This document shows, one piece after another, positions 51,702-59,041 of a stretch of DNA of 64,000 bases. A program made the translations under genes and the position numbers. The stretch's first letter is position 1. Each line of letters opens with the position of its first letter. This stretch comes from Candidatus Poribacteria bacterium (lineage in GTDB: Bacteria > Poribacteria > WGA-4E > WGA-3G), in the NCBI GenBank assembly GCA_022826805.1, contig JAJDUH010000064.1, forward strand, positions 62,001 to 126,000, given 5' to 3'. The notes below the pieces were generated by a model. The model was given only the letters and a program-made list of their open reading frames with translations. It made no database searches and had not been told where the DNA came from.

Positions 51702-51734
51702 TCTATCACATCTTTTGCTTTGGAAAGTAACCCC

Positions 51735-51981
51735 GTAGGTTGGGTTGAACGAACTGAGAAATATATTTTCGAGCACCCAAATGTATTTCAACCTCAATAT
51801 TCCATCATATACCATCAAGGATGAAGTGAAACCCAACTTCATTCACACCATCACATCCTCAAACCTCATAGAAATGCGTTGGGTTTCACTCGACACATCT
51901 GAAATAGAAAGTATACGAGTCAAACATAAGCTGTTTTTGAATCACCCCGTGTTCTGGTCCTATCCGTTCAACCCAACCTAC
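51735..51981. mobile_element. 247-bp MITE with nested inverted repeats
   Basis: Outer arms: GTAGGTTGGGTTGAACG (51735-51751) and CGTTCAACCCAACCTAC (51965-51981), perfect 17-bp inverted repeat. Inner arms: AGTGAAACCCAAC (51825-51837) and GTTGGGTTTCACT (51878-51890), perfect 13-bp. There is no credible gene inside. It sits directly beside the tnpB remnant and 26 bases from the end of ribH. Its GTTGGGTT core recurs at 16802-16828. Confidence 0.75.
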
Positions 51982-52007
51982 AAGAAGTGGAGTATATTAG
52001 TTATTTC

Positions 52008-52487
52008 TTATTTTAAAACGTTATCAATTGTTTTATAGAGATTGGCTGTCTCAATACCAGCAACAGCGGCTTCAAAGCCTTTGTTTCCTGCTTTTATCCC
52101 GGAGCGTTCAAGTGCCTGCTCTATTGTGTCCGTGGTGATAACTCCATAGATGACGGGTGTGTCTGTGCTGACTGATGCTTGGGCAATCCCCTTTGCGCTC
52201 TCAGCAGCGACGTAGTCAAAGTGGGGTGTTGCGCCTCGGATGACGGCACCTAAGCAGAGGACAGCATCATACTTGCTGCTTCCCGCAAGGCGTTTGGCAA
52301 CTCCGGGAATCTCAAAGGCACCAGATGTCCAAAAAACATCAACCTCATCCAAGTCAACTCCGTGTCGTTTTAGGGCATCCAGTGCCCCGGCGAGGAGTTT
52401 TTCGGTAACAAAACTATTGAATCGACTCACAATGATTCCGAATGTGAGACCTTCACCGAGGAGATGTCCTTCGTAGACGTTTGGCAT
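52008..52487 (-). CDS. ribH: 6,7-dimethyl-8-ribityllumazine synthase
   Basis: 159 aa, standard for RibH. Landmarks: IIVSRFNSFVTEKLLAGA, the substrate loop FWTSGAFEIPGVAKRL, CLGAVIRGATPHFDYVAAE (with the catalytic His in HFD) and VITTDTIEQALERSG, GNKGFEAA. It joins 5-amino-6-ribitylaminouracil and dihydroxybutanone phosphate to make lumazine, the substrate of RibE. It is the last gene of the riboflavin operon, 119 bases after ribBA. The gap holds degenerate dispersed repeat (GGCTATCAGCTCTCAGCC). The protein normally forms large hollow capsids. Confidence 0.97.
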   Translation of the reverse strand: MPNVYEGHLLGEGLTFGIIVSRFNSFVTEKLLAGALDALKRHGVDLDEVDVFWTSGAFEIPGVAKRLAGSSKYDAVLCLGAVIRGATPHFDYVAAESAKGIAQASVSTDTPVIYGVITTDTIEQALERSGIKAGNKGFEAAVAGIETANLYKTIDNVLK

Positions 52488-52606
52488 AATTTTCTATGGC
52501 TATCAGCTCTCAGCCATCAACTGTCAGAGATAGTGGCACGTAAGCCTTTTGTCTCTGCTACAAGTGCTTCTGATTGCTGGCTGCTGATCGCTACTCCTCA
52601 TATCAT

Positions 52607-53839
52607 TTATTCCTCGTCCAAGAGGAGGTGTCCAAGTTTGGAGCGTTTTGTCTGTAAATATCGGTGGTTAAAAGGATTCGGCTTGGTTTGTAAGGGGATG
52701 CGTTCGACGATTTCGAGTCCGTGTCCGTCTAATCCCTTAACCTTTTGTGGGTTGTTTGTCATCAATCGCATCTTCCGAACACCGAGGTCAACGAGTATTT
52801 GTGCGCCGATGCCGTAATCTCGAAGATCGGCAGGAAAACCGAGGTGTTCATTCGCTTCGACGGTGTCCAAACCATCATTGTCTTGTAACTGGTATGCGCG
52901 GAGCTTCCCTTTGAGTCCCATCCCTCTGCCTTCTTGTCGCATATAGACGAGTACACCTCTGCCTTCTTTCTCAATTGTTTGCAGAGCGATTTCGAGCTGC
53001 TCGCCACAATCACATCTGAGCGAACCAAAGACATCTCCGGTGAGGCATTGCGAATGGACACGGACTAAAATTGGGGTTGCATCGGCAATATCGCCTTTCG
53101 TGAGTGCGATATGCGTCTTACCTGCTTCAACGCTTTCGCTCTCGGTATCGGTGCTTTCGTAGGCGTAAAGTTTGAATTTGCCGTGTGCGGTTGGAATATC
53201 GGCGGTTGCGACGCGTTTAATGAGAGTTTCTGTCTGACGGCGGTATGCGATAAGGTCGGAAATGGTGATAATTTTGAGTTGGTGTTGCGCAGCGAACTCC
53301 ATTAACTCGGGGACGCGTGCCATACTTCCATCCTCGTTGAGGATTTCACAGAGTACACCTGCGGGATAGAGTCCTGCCATGCGTGCCAAATCAACAGTGG
53401 CTTCCGTATGTCCAGCGCGTCTAAGGACGCCGCCGGGTTTAGCCTCTAATGGGAAAATGTGCCCGGGTCGCACGAAATCTGAAGACGTGGCGTTTGGGTC
53501 GATAAATTTGCGAATTGTATATGCGCGTTCTTGGGCAGAGATACCCGTCGTGACCTCTTTTGCGTCGATTGTGACAGTGAAGGCGGTTTGCATCTGTGCG
53601 GTATTTGACGCCACCATGGGGTGAAGTTCAAGCTCGGTAAGTCGCTCAGAACAGGTAGGTAGGCATATCAATCCACGCCCATATTTCGCCATAAAATTGA
53701 TAGTCGCCGCCGTCACCTTTTCAGCCGCCATGATGAGGTCGCCTTCGTTTTCACGGTCAGGTTCATCAACGACGACAACCAATTCCCCGTTTCGAATTGC
53801 AGCGAGTGCTTCAGGAATCGTATTAAATGTGTTTGACAT
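52607..53839 (-). CDS. ribBA: Bifunctional DHBP synthase / GTP cyclohydrolase II
   Basis: 410 aa, full fusion. The N-terminal DHBP synthase half has VVVVDEPDRENEGDLIMAAE, KYGRGLICL and RRAGHTEATVDLARMAG. The C-terminal GTP cyclohydrolase II half has HSQCLTGDVFGSLRCDCGEQL with the zinc-binding cysteines, YMRQEGRGMGL and GIGAQILVDLGVRKMRLMTNN. It supplies both starting compounds of riboflavin synthesis. It lies between ribE and ribH in the operon. Its start is 135 bases from the ribE stop, a spacer filled by a dispersed repeat. Confidence 0.97.
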   Translation of the reverse strand: MSNTFNTIPEALAAIRNGELVVVVDEPDRENEGDLIMAAEKVTAATINFMAKYGRGLICLPTCSERLTELELHPMVASNTAQMQTAFTVTIDAKEVTTGISAQERAYTIRKFIDPNATSSDFVRPGHIFPLEAKPGGVLRRAGHTEATVDLARMAGLYPAGVLCEILNEDGSMARVPELMEFAAQHQLKIITISDLIAYRRQTETLIKRVATADIPTAHGKFKLYAYESTDTESESVEAGKTHIALTKGDIADATPILVRVHSQCLTGDVFGSLRCDCGEQLEIALQTIEKEGRGVLVYMRQEGRGMGLKGKLRAYQLQDNDGLDTVEANEHLGFPADLRDYGIGAQILVDLGVRKMRLMTNNPQKVKGLDGHGLEIVERIPLQTKPNPFNHRYLQTKRSKLGHLLLDEE

Positions 53840-53857
53840 TCTTGCCTACCGTTTTAT

Positions 53858-53943
53858 GGTTATCAGTTGTCAGTTAAGAGAGGATTGCAATACCAAAAGT
53901 AAAAAAGTTCCCATGCTACCCCTTAACTGATAACCGATAACCG
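53858..53943. repeat. Dispersed repeat in the ribE-ribBA spacer
   Basis: GGTTATCAGTT (53858-53868) and AACTGATAACC (53925-53935) form perfect 11-bp arms, with further TCAGTTAAG / CTTAACTGA and a second GATAACCG at 53936-53943. The same words occur in the spacer at 45700-45860. In the transcript this could fold into a stem between the two coding regions. Confidence 0.65.
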
Positions 53944-53974
53944 AAAGCCTGCGCAGCAGTCGTACTGACAACCA

Positions 53975-54649
53975 TTAATCAATATAACCATGCTTCGCTA
54001 AAAAGCTTAAATTGAGTGTTTCGGAACGCGGTTGCTCAGTCCAGTCCGTCTCCGCATCACTATTTTTGAGAAGTGTTTCAAGATAACGCGCAATTAGATC
54101 GACTTCGAGGTTGACTCTGGCACCGTTGCGTTTAGTTCCTAAGGTTGTTATTTCCTTTGTGTGCGGAATCAAAGCGACTTCAAAAGAGTTTGCATAAACA
54201 GCTGACACCGTTAAACTGATACCATCAACAGTGACAGACCCCTTGTATGTGATGTAGCGTCTAGTATTGTCGCTCATCGTTAGCTGCATCAAGGAGGCGT
54301 CGCCTTCGTCTTTCCAAGAACAGATCGTCGCGACCTCATCCACGTGTCCGAGTACGAGATGTCCACCCAACCTGTCGCTTAGTCGGAGAGAGCGTTCCAA
54401 GTTAACCTGTTCACCGACCCTTCGCTCACCTAATGTTGTCCGGCGTAGCGTTTCAGCGGATATATCTGCTGTAAATGTCTCCGATGTCCGAGAACGGATT
54501 GTGAGACAAGCACCGTCAACAGCAACACTATCGCCGACTTTCGCATCCGTGAGCACTTCACTCGCTTGAATTTCGAGAGTACTCCCTTGGGATTCGCGCT
54601 GGATACTTCGAAAGACTGTTCCAAGTTCTTCGACGATCCCGGTAAACAT
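53975..54649 (-). CDS. ribE: Riboflavin synthase alpha subunit
   Basis: 224 aa. Starts with the diagnostic MFTGIVEELGTV and contains the duplicated beta-barrel: VGDSVAVDGACLTI in the first copy and GSVTVDGISLTVSAV in the second, plus GGHLVLGHVDEVA. It dismutates two lumazines to riboflavin. The start lies 1 base after the ribD stop, which implies translational coupling. The C-terminal 25 residues (RSETLNLSFLAKHGYID) extend slightly past the usual end but are ordinary for the family. Confidence 0.97.
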   Translation of the reverse strand: MFTGIVEELGTVFRSIQRESQGSTLEIQASEVLTDAKVGDSVAVDGACLTIRSRTSETFTADISAETLRRTTLGERRVGEQVNLERSLRLSDRLGGHLVLGHVDEVATICSWKDEGDASLMQLTMSDNTRRYITYKGSVTVDGISLTVSAVYANSFEVALIPHTKEITTLGTKRNGARVNLEVDLIARYLETLLKNSDAETDWTEQPRSETLNLSFLAKHGYID

Positions 54650-54650
54650 A

Positions 54651-55754
54651 CTATAGATACCCCTCGATTAAAAAGTCCTCGGAATCCGGGATCGGCGTGA
54701 TACTGATGCGCTGCAAGTGTGGCACATCACTCAAACTGGGAACTCCGTCGCCCCCAATAGGTCCAGGTGCCCTCCGTCCACCAATGAGTTTAGGTGCGAC
54801 AAAACACATAACCTTATCAACGACTCCCGCTGCTATTGCAGAGGCGTTTATTTCCCCGCCGCCTTCTATCAAGACACTCGTTATTTCACGTTCGCCCAAT
54901 ACCTCTATCAAATGCTTGAAACTAACCTTGCCATGCACCTCTGGAACGATTATCACTTCCGCACCTGCTGTTTTGAGAGCCTCAACATTTTGCGGCGGCG
55001 CATCGGGTGTCACAGCCACAATAACACCGGCACTGCTTTCAGAGTTGAAAATGCGTGCCTTCGTAGATGTTCTCCCGTATGAGTCTAACACAATCCGGGT
55101 TGCATCCTGTCCTGCTCTATGCCGAAGCCGCGTCGTTAGGGCAGGATTATCACGGATAACTGTGCCGATGCCAACGAGGATAGCGTCTACTGTGTCTCGA
55201 ATTTCATGTCCACACTGCCGTGATGCTTCAGCGGTAATCCATTGCGATTCACCTGATGCAGTAGCGATTTTTCCATCAAGGCTCATGGCGGTTTTCAGGA
55301 TTACGAACGGCTTGCCGGTTTGAATATATTTCGTGTGGATTTCATTCAACCGTGCAGCTTCTTCAGCACAAAGACCAAGATGTACAGTAATCCCCGCGGC
55401 TTGCAATTGACGGATGCCTTTGCCTGCAACATTGGGGTTCGGATCGACTTCCGCAATATAGACTTGGGCAATATTCGCTTGAATGACTGCCTCTGTGCAA
55501 GGTGGTGTCCGTCCCCAATGGCAACACGGTTCAAGGTTCGTGTAAAGCGTTGCCCCTTTGGCGTTTTCACCTGCGGCGTGCAAGGCGTGGATCTCGGCGT
55601 GTGGGGTTCCTGCTTTCTGATGATACCCTTCACCTACGACTTGCCCGGCTTTTACAATAACGGCACCCACGAGCGGATTTGGACTCGTGCGACCTTTTCC
55701 TCGACGCGCTAAATCAAGTGCGCGTTTCATAAAGGTTTTATGTACTTCGTCCAT
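54651..55754 (-). CDS. ribD: Bifunctional deaminase/reductase RibD
   Basis: 367 aa. The N-terminal deaminase has zinc motifs TPHAEIHAL and EPCCHWGRTPPC. The C-terminal reductase has KTAMSLDGKIATASGESQWIT and VLIEGGGEINASAI. It deaminates and then reduces the pyrimidine intermediate of riboflavin synthesis. It is the first rib gene and follows the candidate selenoprotein after 68 bases on the same strand. I looked for an FMN riboswitch in that spacer and saw none, so control is probably through the upstream promoter. Confidence 0.97.
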   Translation of the reverse strand: MDEVHKTFMKRALDLARRGKGRTSPNPLVGAVIVKAGQVVGEGYHQKAGTPHAEIHALHAAGENAKGATLYTNLEPCCHWGRTPPCTEAVIQANIAQVYIAEVDPNPNVAGKGIRQLQAAGITVHLGLCAEEAARLNEIHTKYIQTGKPFVILKTAMSLDGKIATASGESQWITAEASRQCGHEIRDTVDAILVGIGTVIRDNPALTTRLRHRAGQDATRIVLDSYGRTSTKARIFNSESSAGVIVAVTPDAPPQNVEALKTAGAEVIIVPEVHGKVSFKHLIEVLGEREITSVLIEGGGEINASAIAAGVVDKVMCFVAPKLIGGRRAPGPIGGDGVPSLSDVPHLQRISITPIPDSEDFLIEGYL

Positions 55755-55822
55755 GAAAATCCATCACTCACAATCTGTGCATGCTTCTATATAGTATACC
55801 ATATTTCGCTTGGAAATGAAAA

Positions 55823-56323
55823 TCATTTTTTTTCGGGTTGCGCTATCTCTTTTAGACATTCGAGGATTTCAGACTGCTGGACGAGATCAAATTGGTGTGA
55901 GCCAATATACATATATCTAATAATCCCGGTTCTGTCAATGACAAAGGTTGCAGGCCGCGCTATGTTGTAAGCCTCCAAGCTGAGCCAGTGATAGACGCCG
56001 TAACTTTTGATGACGCTTCGTGTTTTGTCTACCAATAGCGGGAATGTGATACCGTTTTTTTCGGCATAGCCGCGGAGTTCTCGGGGCCACTGCCCTGCGA
56101 TTGCAAGCGGTGTTGCTGTCCATCCCGTATACGCGTCAATATGCTCCTGAACGGTCGCCAACTGGCGGCGGCTGTTCGGTCACCATGTCCCTCGAAAGAA
56201 GGTTAAAACGACATTTTGTGTGTCGCGGTAGGCTTTAAGGGAGACCTCTATTCGCTGATGCGAAGGTAGTGTGAATAGGGGTGCAGTATCTCCGATATTG
56301 AGAATTTTGTTTTTCCGTGGCAT
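55823..56323 (-). CDS. Peroxiredoxin-like (AhpC/TSA, redoxin) protein with in-frame TGA: candidate selenoprotein
   Basis: 166 codons from the ATG at 56323. It begins MPRKNKILNIGDTAPLFTL, the normal redoxin N-terminus. The motif FFRGTW-TGA-PNSRRQLATV places an in-frame TGA (56182-56180, codon 48) exactly where redoxins have FFRGTWCPNCRRQL, so selenocysteine is expected; the second Cys is Ser. The frame then continues for 118 further residues with family features (GITFPLLVDKTRSVIKSYGV, ARPATFVIDRTGIIRYMYIG). Bases after the TGA can form a stem, GAAC/GTTC and CGCC/GGCG, with a 7-base loop starting with G, as bacterial SECIS elements do, although the loop is rather close (13 nt). A nonsense mutation is the alternative. 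Confidence 0.7.
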
Positions 56324-56329
56324 GGGTAG

Positions 56330-56358
56330 ATTTTATCAAAAACAGTGGTTGGTGTCAA
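56330..56358 (-). promoter_or_regulatory. Promoter giving a probably leaderless transcript
   Basis: On the minus strand TTGACA (56358-56353), a 17-base spacer and TAAAAT (56335-56330) form a near-consensus promoter. Only CTACCC separates the -10 from the ATG at 56323, so transcription should begin at or within a base or two of the start codon. No ribosome-binding site precedes that ATG. Confidence 0.7.
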
Positions 56359-56532
56359 TTTCGTTATTGTCTGAATCGCGGATTACACGGATCACGCAGA
56401 TGACGCGGACTTTAAGTGTTGGCTGCTCCATAACGTCCTTTTCAATCCCTATCCGACGAGGGCTCCGTGCCTCGCCGTTTTTTATTAAATCGACCACCGA
56501 CCATTGATCGCCAATCGCCATAACCAAAATTA

Positions 56533-56561
56533 TTGAATCTTTATCAAATATGTGTTATACT
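56533..56561 (+). promoter_or_regulatory. Promoter ahead of the HigA-like gene
   Basis: TTGAAT (56533-56538), 17 bases, TATACT (56556-56561), about 50 bases upstream of the ATG at 56611. Fair sigma-70 match, divergent from the selenoprotein promoter at 56330-56358. Confidence 0.6.
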
Positions 56562-56610
56562 TGGAATTACTAATTGTGGAGAATTTTAGGGACACCAATA
56601 AGGAACCAAT

Positions 56611-56943
56611 ATGCTAACCGAGATACAAACTGCTCAAGATATATGGCCACGGTTGGCTCCTCTTATATTCGTCCCCCGCACGGAGAACGATTATCAGCGA
56701 CTCTCCGCTTTGCGAGACGACTTAATAGGTATCATCGGTGAAAACGAAAATCACCCGTTGATTTCATTAATGGAAGTCGTTGAGGCACTTATTGAAAAGT
56801 ATGAATTAGAACAAGAATCGGCGGAACGTGAAACCTGGCATCATTTTTCTATGCAGACTCTCGCTCGCGCATACGCGGATGATGAACCGGAGTACACAAC
56901 AGATATGTTGAAATGGACAAACCCAGATTATGAGGGAAAGTAA
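56611..56943 (+). CDS. HigA-like small protein without HTH
   Basis: 110 aa with AAGGAACCAAT before the ATG. Residues 27-65 (YQRLSALRDDLIGIIGENEN...LMEVVEALIEKYE) match the N-terminal helical segment of HigA-type antitoxins that gauges host-growth toxins. The C-terminal half (RETWHHFSMQTLARAYADD, DMLKWTNPDYEG) has no DNA-binding motif I recognise and no toxin gene adjoins. It may be an orphan or diverged antitoxin, or an unrelated regulatory protein. It precedes the TPR/SUMF1/CRTAC1 module by 64 bases. Confidence 0.6.
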   Translation: MLTEIQTAQDIWPRLAPLIFVPRTENDYQRLSALRDDLIGIIGENENHPLISLMEVVEALIEKYELEQESAERETWHHFSMQTLARAYADDEPEYTTDMLKWTNPDYEGK

Positions 56944-57007
56944 CGTCATTCTTGTAGTGTTGTAGGACGGAATGCAATATCAAAACCGTAAAAATTAGGG
57001 CAGTCTT

Positions 57008-58174
57008 ATGCAAAATTGGTCGAAAATTGTCATCATTCTCTGGTTTTGTCTGGCTCTGTCTGGTGCTGCTGAGGAGAAAACTGGGAATCACAGCAGATAC
57101 GTGCAACATGTGGAACGAGGTTTCGTTTTCATGTTCCAAGGCGGCAATCAGGAAGCAATTTCCGAGTTTGAAGCGGCACTTGCAATTGAATCCGAGCATG
57201 CTGAGATTCTGCACTACCTCGGTATGGCATACGCTCAAGAAGAACTTTTGAACAAAGCTGTTGAGAACTACGAGCGTTCCCTTACATTGATGCCCGATAA
57301 TATTGAGGCACTCTATTCGCTCGGTGTCACCTATTTCAACCTTGATAAGTGGGCAGATGCGGTGGCACCGTTACAACGGGTCGTCGAACTTTCGCCGGAA
57401 CACGCTCGCGGACAAGAGGTACTCGGTAAATCCCTTGTGAAACTGCGACGGTATGCTGAAGCGGTCCCTGTCCTGAAACAGGCACTCACGTTGAAACCGC
57501 AAGCGGCAGGTACCTACTATGAACTCGGCACTGCCTATCTCAATCTAAAGGAATACACAACAGCCATAGAGAACTTCAAACAGGCAATAGCATACGGACC
57601 TGCCCGTTACGCGGATCCACATTTTGGACTCGGCACGGCGTATCTCCGTTTGGGAGATCGCGAAAAAAGCAGAACTGAAATGCAACTTTTTCAACAGTAC
57701 CAGAAAGAATACGCCGAATATGAACGCCTCACACGCCTTACACGCAATGAACCGAACAATCTTGAGGCATGGACAGGTTTAGCCTCCATGTTAATGACGC
57801 AGAAGAAGTATGGGCAAGCGATTCAGGTTTTTCAGAAGTGTATTGAACTTGACCCCAATAACGCCCATTTTTATCATGGACTGAGTCGAGCGTTCATGAA
57901 TCTCAACTATCCTAAACACGCAGTAGAGGCGGCGCGTAAGGCAATTCAGTTGAATCCGAGTGAAGCCATCCTTTATAACACACTCGGCAGCGTGTATGCG
58001 ATGCAAGGCGACTCTCAAAACGCCATCGCGGCTTTCCAAAAAGCCGTCGAACTCGATGGTGAGCAGCCTTACTACCACCTTAACCTCTCCAGACTCTATC
58101 AAGGTATGGGTAACCAAAGACTCGCGCAGGAGCATTATCGCGTCTATGAATATCTCTTGTCCAAACAGAAATAA
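57008..58174 (+). CDS. Secreted TPR protein (second CRTAC1 module)
   Basis: 388 aa with a signal peptide (VIILWFCLALSGAAE) and about eight TPRs: ILHYLGMAYAQEELLNKAV, ALYSLGVTYFNLDKWADAV, TYYELGTAYLNLKEYTTAI, HFGLGTAYLRLGDREKS, FYHGLSRAFMNLNYPKHAV, LYNTLGSVYAMQGDSQNAI. It is the first gene of a three-gene unit with a SUMF1-family and a CRTAC1 gene, comparable to the CRTAC1-TPR pair at 24.4-27.7 kb. The following start codon lies inside its 3' end, 29 bases before the stop. Likely an exported scaffold. Confidence 0.88.
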   Translation: MQNWSKIVIILWFCLALSGAAEEKTGNHSRYVQHVERGFVFMFQGGNQEAISEFEAALAIESEHAEILHYLGMAYAQEELLNKAVENYERSLTLMPDNIEALYSLGVTYFNLDKWADAVAPLQRVVELSPEHARGQEVLGKSLVKLRRYAEAVPVLKQALTLKPQAAGTYYELGTAYLNLKEYTTAIENFKQAIAYGPARYADPHFGLGTAYLRLGDREKSRTEMQLFQQYQKEYAEYERLTRLTRNEPNNLEAWTGLASMLMTQKKYGQAIQVFQKCIELDPNNAHFYHGLSRAFMNLNYPKHAVEAARKAIQLNPSEAILYNTLGSVYAMQGDSQNAIAAFQKAVELDGEQPYYHLNLSRLYQGMGNQRLAQEHYRVYEYLLSKQK

Positions 58175-59000
58175 TTGTTTCAGTATTGTATGTATCCTGC
58201 TTTTCAGTGTCTGTATTCGTTTCGAGGTATCGGCTCAGGAGACGGAACTTATATTGATTTCCGCTGGCACGTTTACGATGGGTAGCGATAGTCGAGCGGC
58301 TGATGAGAGACCGATGCATAAAGTCTATCTCGATGCCTATTACATCGGCAAATACGAGGTGACGAACGCCGAGTACTACGAGTTTTGGAAACTTCAAGAA
58401 AGGAACTCCTCAGATCAGAAGCCTCAGCACACACCGGAAAATTTTCCGCATCTTCCCCATATTGGCGACTGGCCCACACGTGCAGAACAGTTTCCGAATT
58501 ATCCCGTTGTTGGTGTATCGTGGCACGATGCTGCTGCTTACGCGGCGTGGAAAGGCATGCGTCTCCCGACAGAAGCGGAGTGGGAGAAGGCGGCGCGCGG
58601 TTACACGAACAGAACATGGCCGTGGGGTCGGGCAATTGAACCCTACGCGAATACCGCTGCCACAGATGATGGCTACGAGAATCGTCTCGCACCCGTTGGC
58701 AGTTTTCCAAAAGGCAAAAGTTACTATGGGGCGATGGATATGGCGGGCAACGTCTGGGAATGGACAACCGATTGGTACAGCGATGTCTATTATTGGTATA
58801 GTTCGCAAGCGGTAGCGAAGCGTCCAAAGCAGAATCCGATGGGACCGACTGTTGGCAGCTGGCGCGTTATCCGGGGTGGTTCTTGGATCGATGCAATTAC
58901 CCGGTGTAGTACAACATTTCGGTTTTATCTCTATCCGAATCTGAAGACCTCCTTTGTCGGTTTTCGACTGGCAAAAAGTGCCAAAAAAGTCTCAAAGTAG
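58146..59000 (+). CDS. Secreted SUMF1/EgtB/PvdO-family protein
   Basis: 284 aa from the ATG at 58146, chosen because it opens on a signal peptide (FSIVCILLFSVCIRFEVSA) and because earlier frame sequence duplicates the TPR gene. It has LISAGTFTMGSDSRAADERPMH, GKYEVTNAEYYEF, VSWHDAAAYAAWKGMRLPTE, MDMAGNVWEWTTDWY and RVIRGGSWIDAITRCST. In FGE two cysteines follow RGGS at +3 and +8; here +3 is Asp and +8 is Cys, so only one remains and formylglycine formation is doubtful. The fold may serve binding, oxidation or modification of a partner surface protein such as the CRTAC1 gene downstream. Confidence 0.85.
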   Translation: MNISCPNRNNCFSIVCILLFSVCIRFEVSAQETELILISAGTFTMGSDSRAADERPMHKVYLDAYYIGKYEVTNAEYYEFWKLQERNSSDQKPQHTPENFPHLPHIGDWPTRAEQFPNYPVVGVSWHDAAAYAAWKGMRLPTEAEWEKAARGYTNRTWPWGRAIEPYANTAATDDGYENRLAPVGSFPKGKSYYGAMDMAGNVWEWTTDWYSDVYYWYSSQAVAKRPKQNPMGPTVGSWRVIRGGSWIDAITRCSTTFRFYLYPNLKTSFVGFRLAKSAKKVSK

Positions 59001-59041
59001 GTGAGGTTAGAAACTTCGCCAATAATAGTTAGTTCCAGACG

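Noticed and set aside
51745..52038. 97-aa frame on the plus strand
   Set aside because: It is contained almost entirely in the nested-palindrome MITE and has no recognisable protein features.
55755..55822. FMN riboswitch ahead of ribD
   Set aside because: The 68-base spacer is too short and lacks the conserved RFN motifs.
58146..59000. True formylglycine-generating enzyme
   Set aside because: Only one of the two cysteines after RGGS is present and no sulfatase gene is nearby, so only the fold is called.
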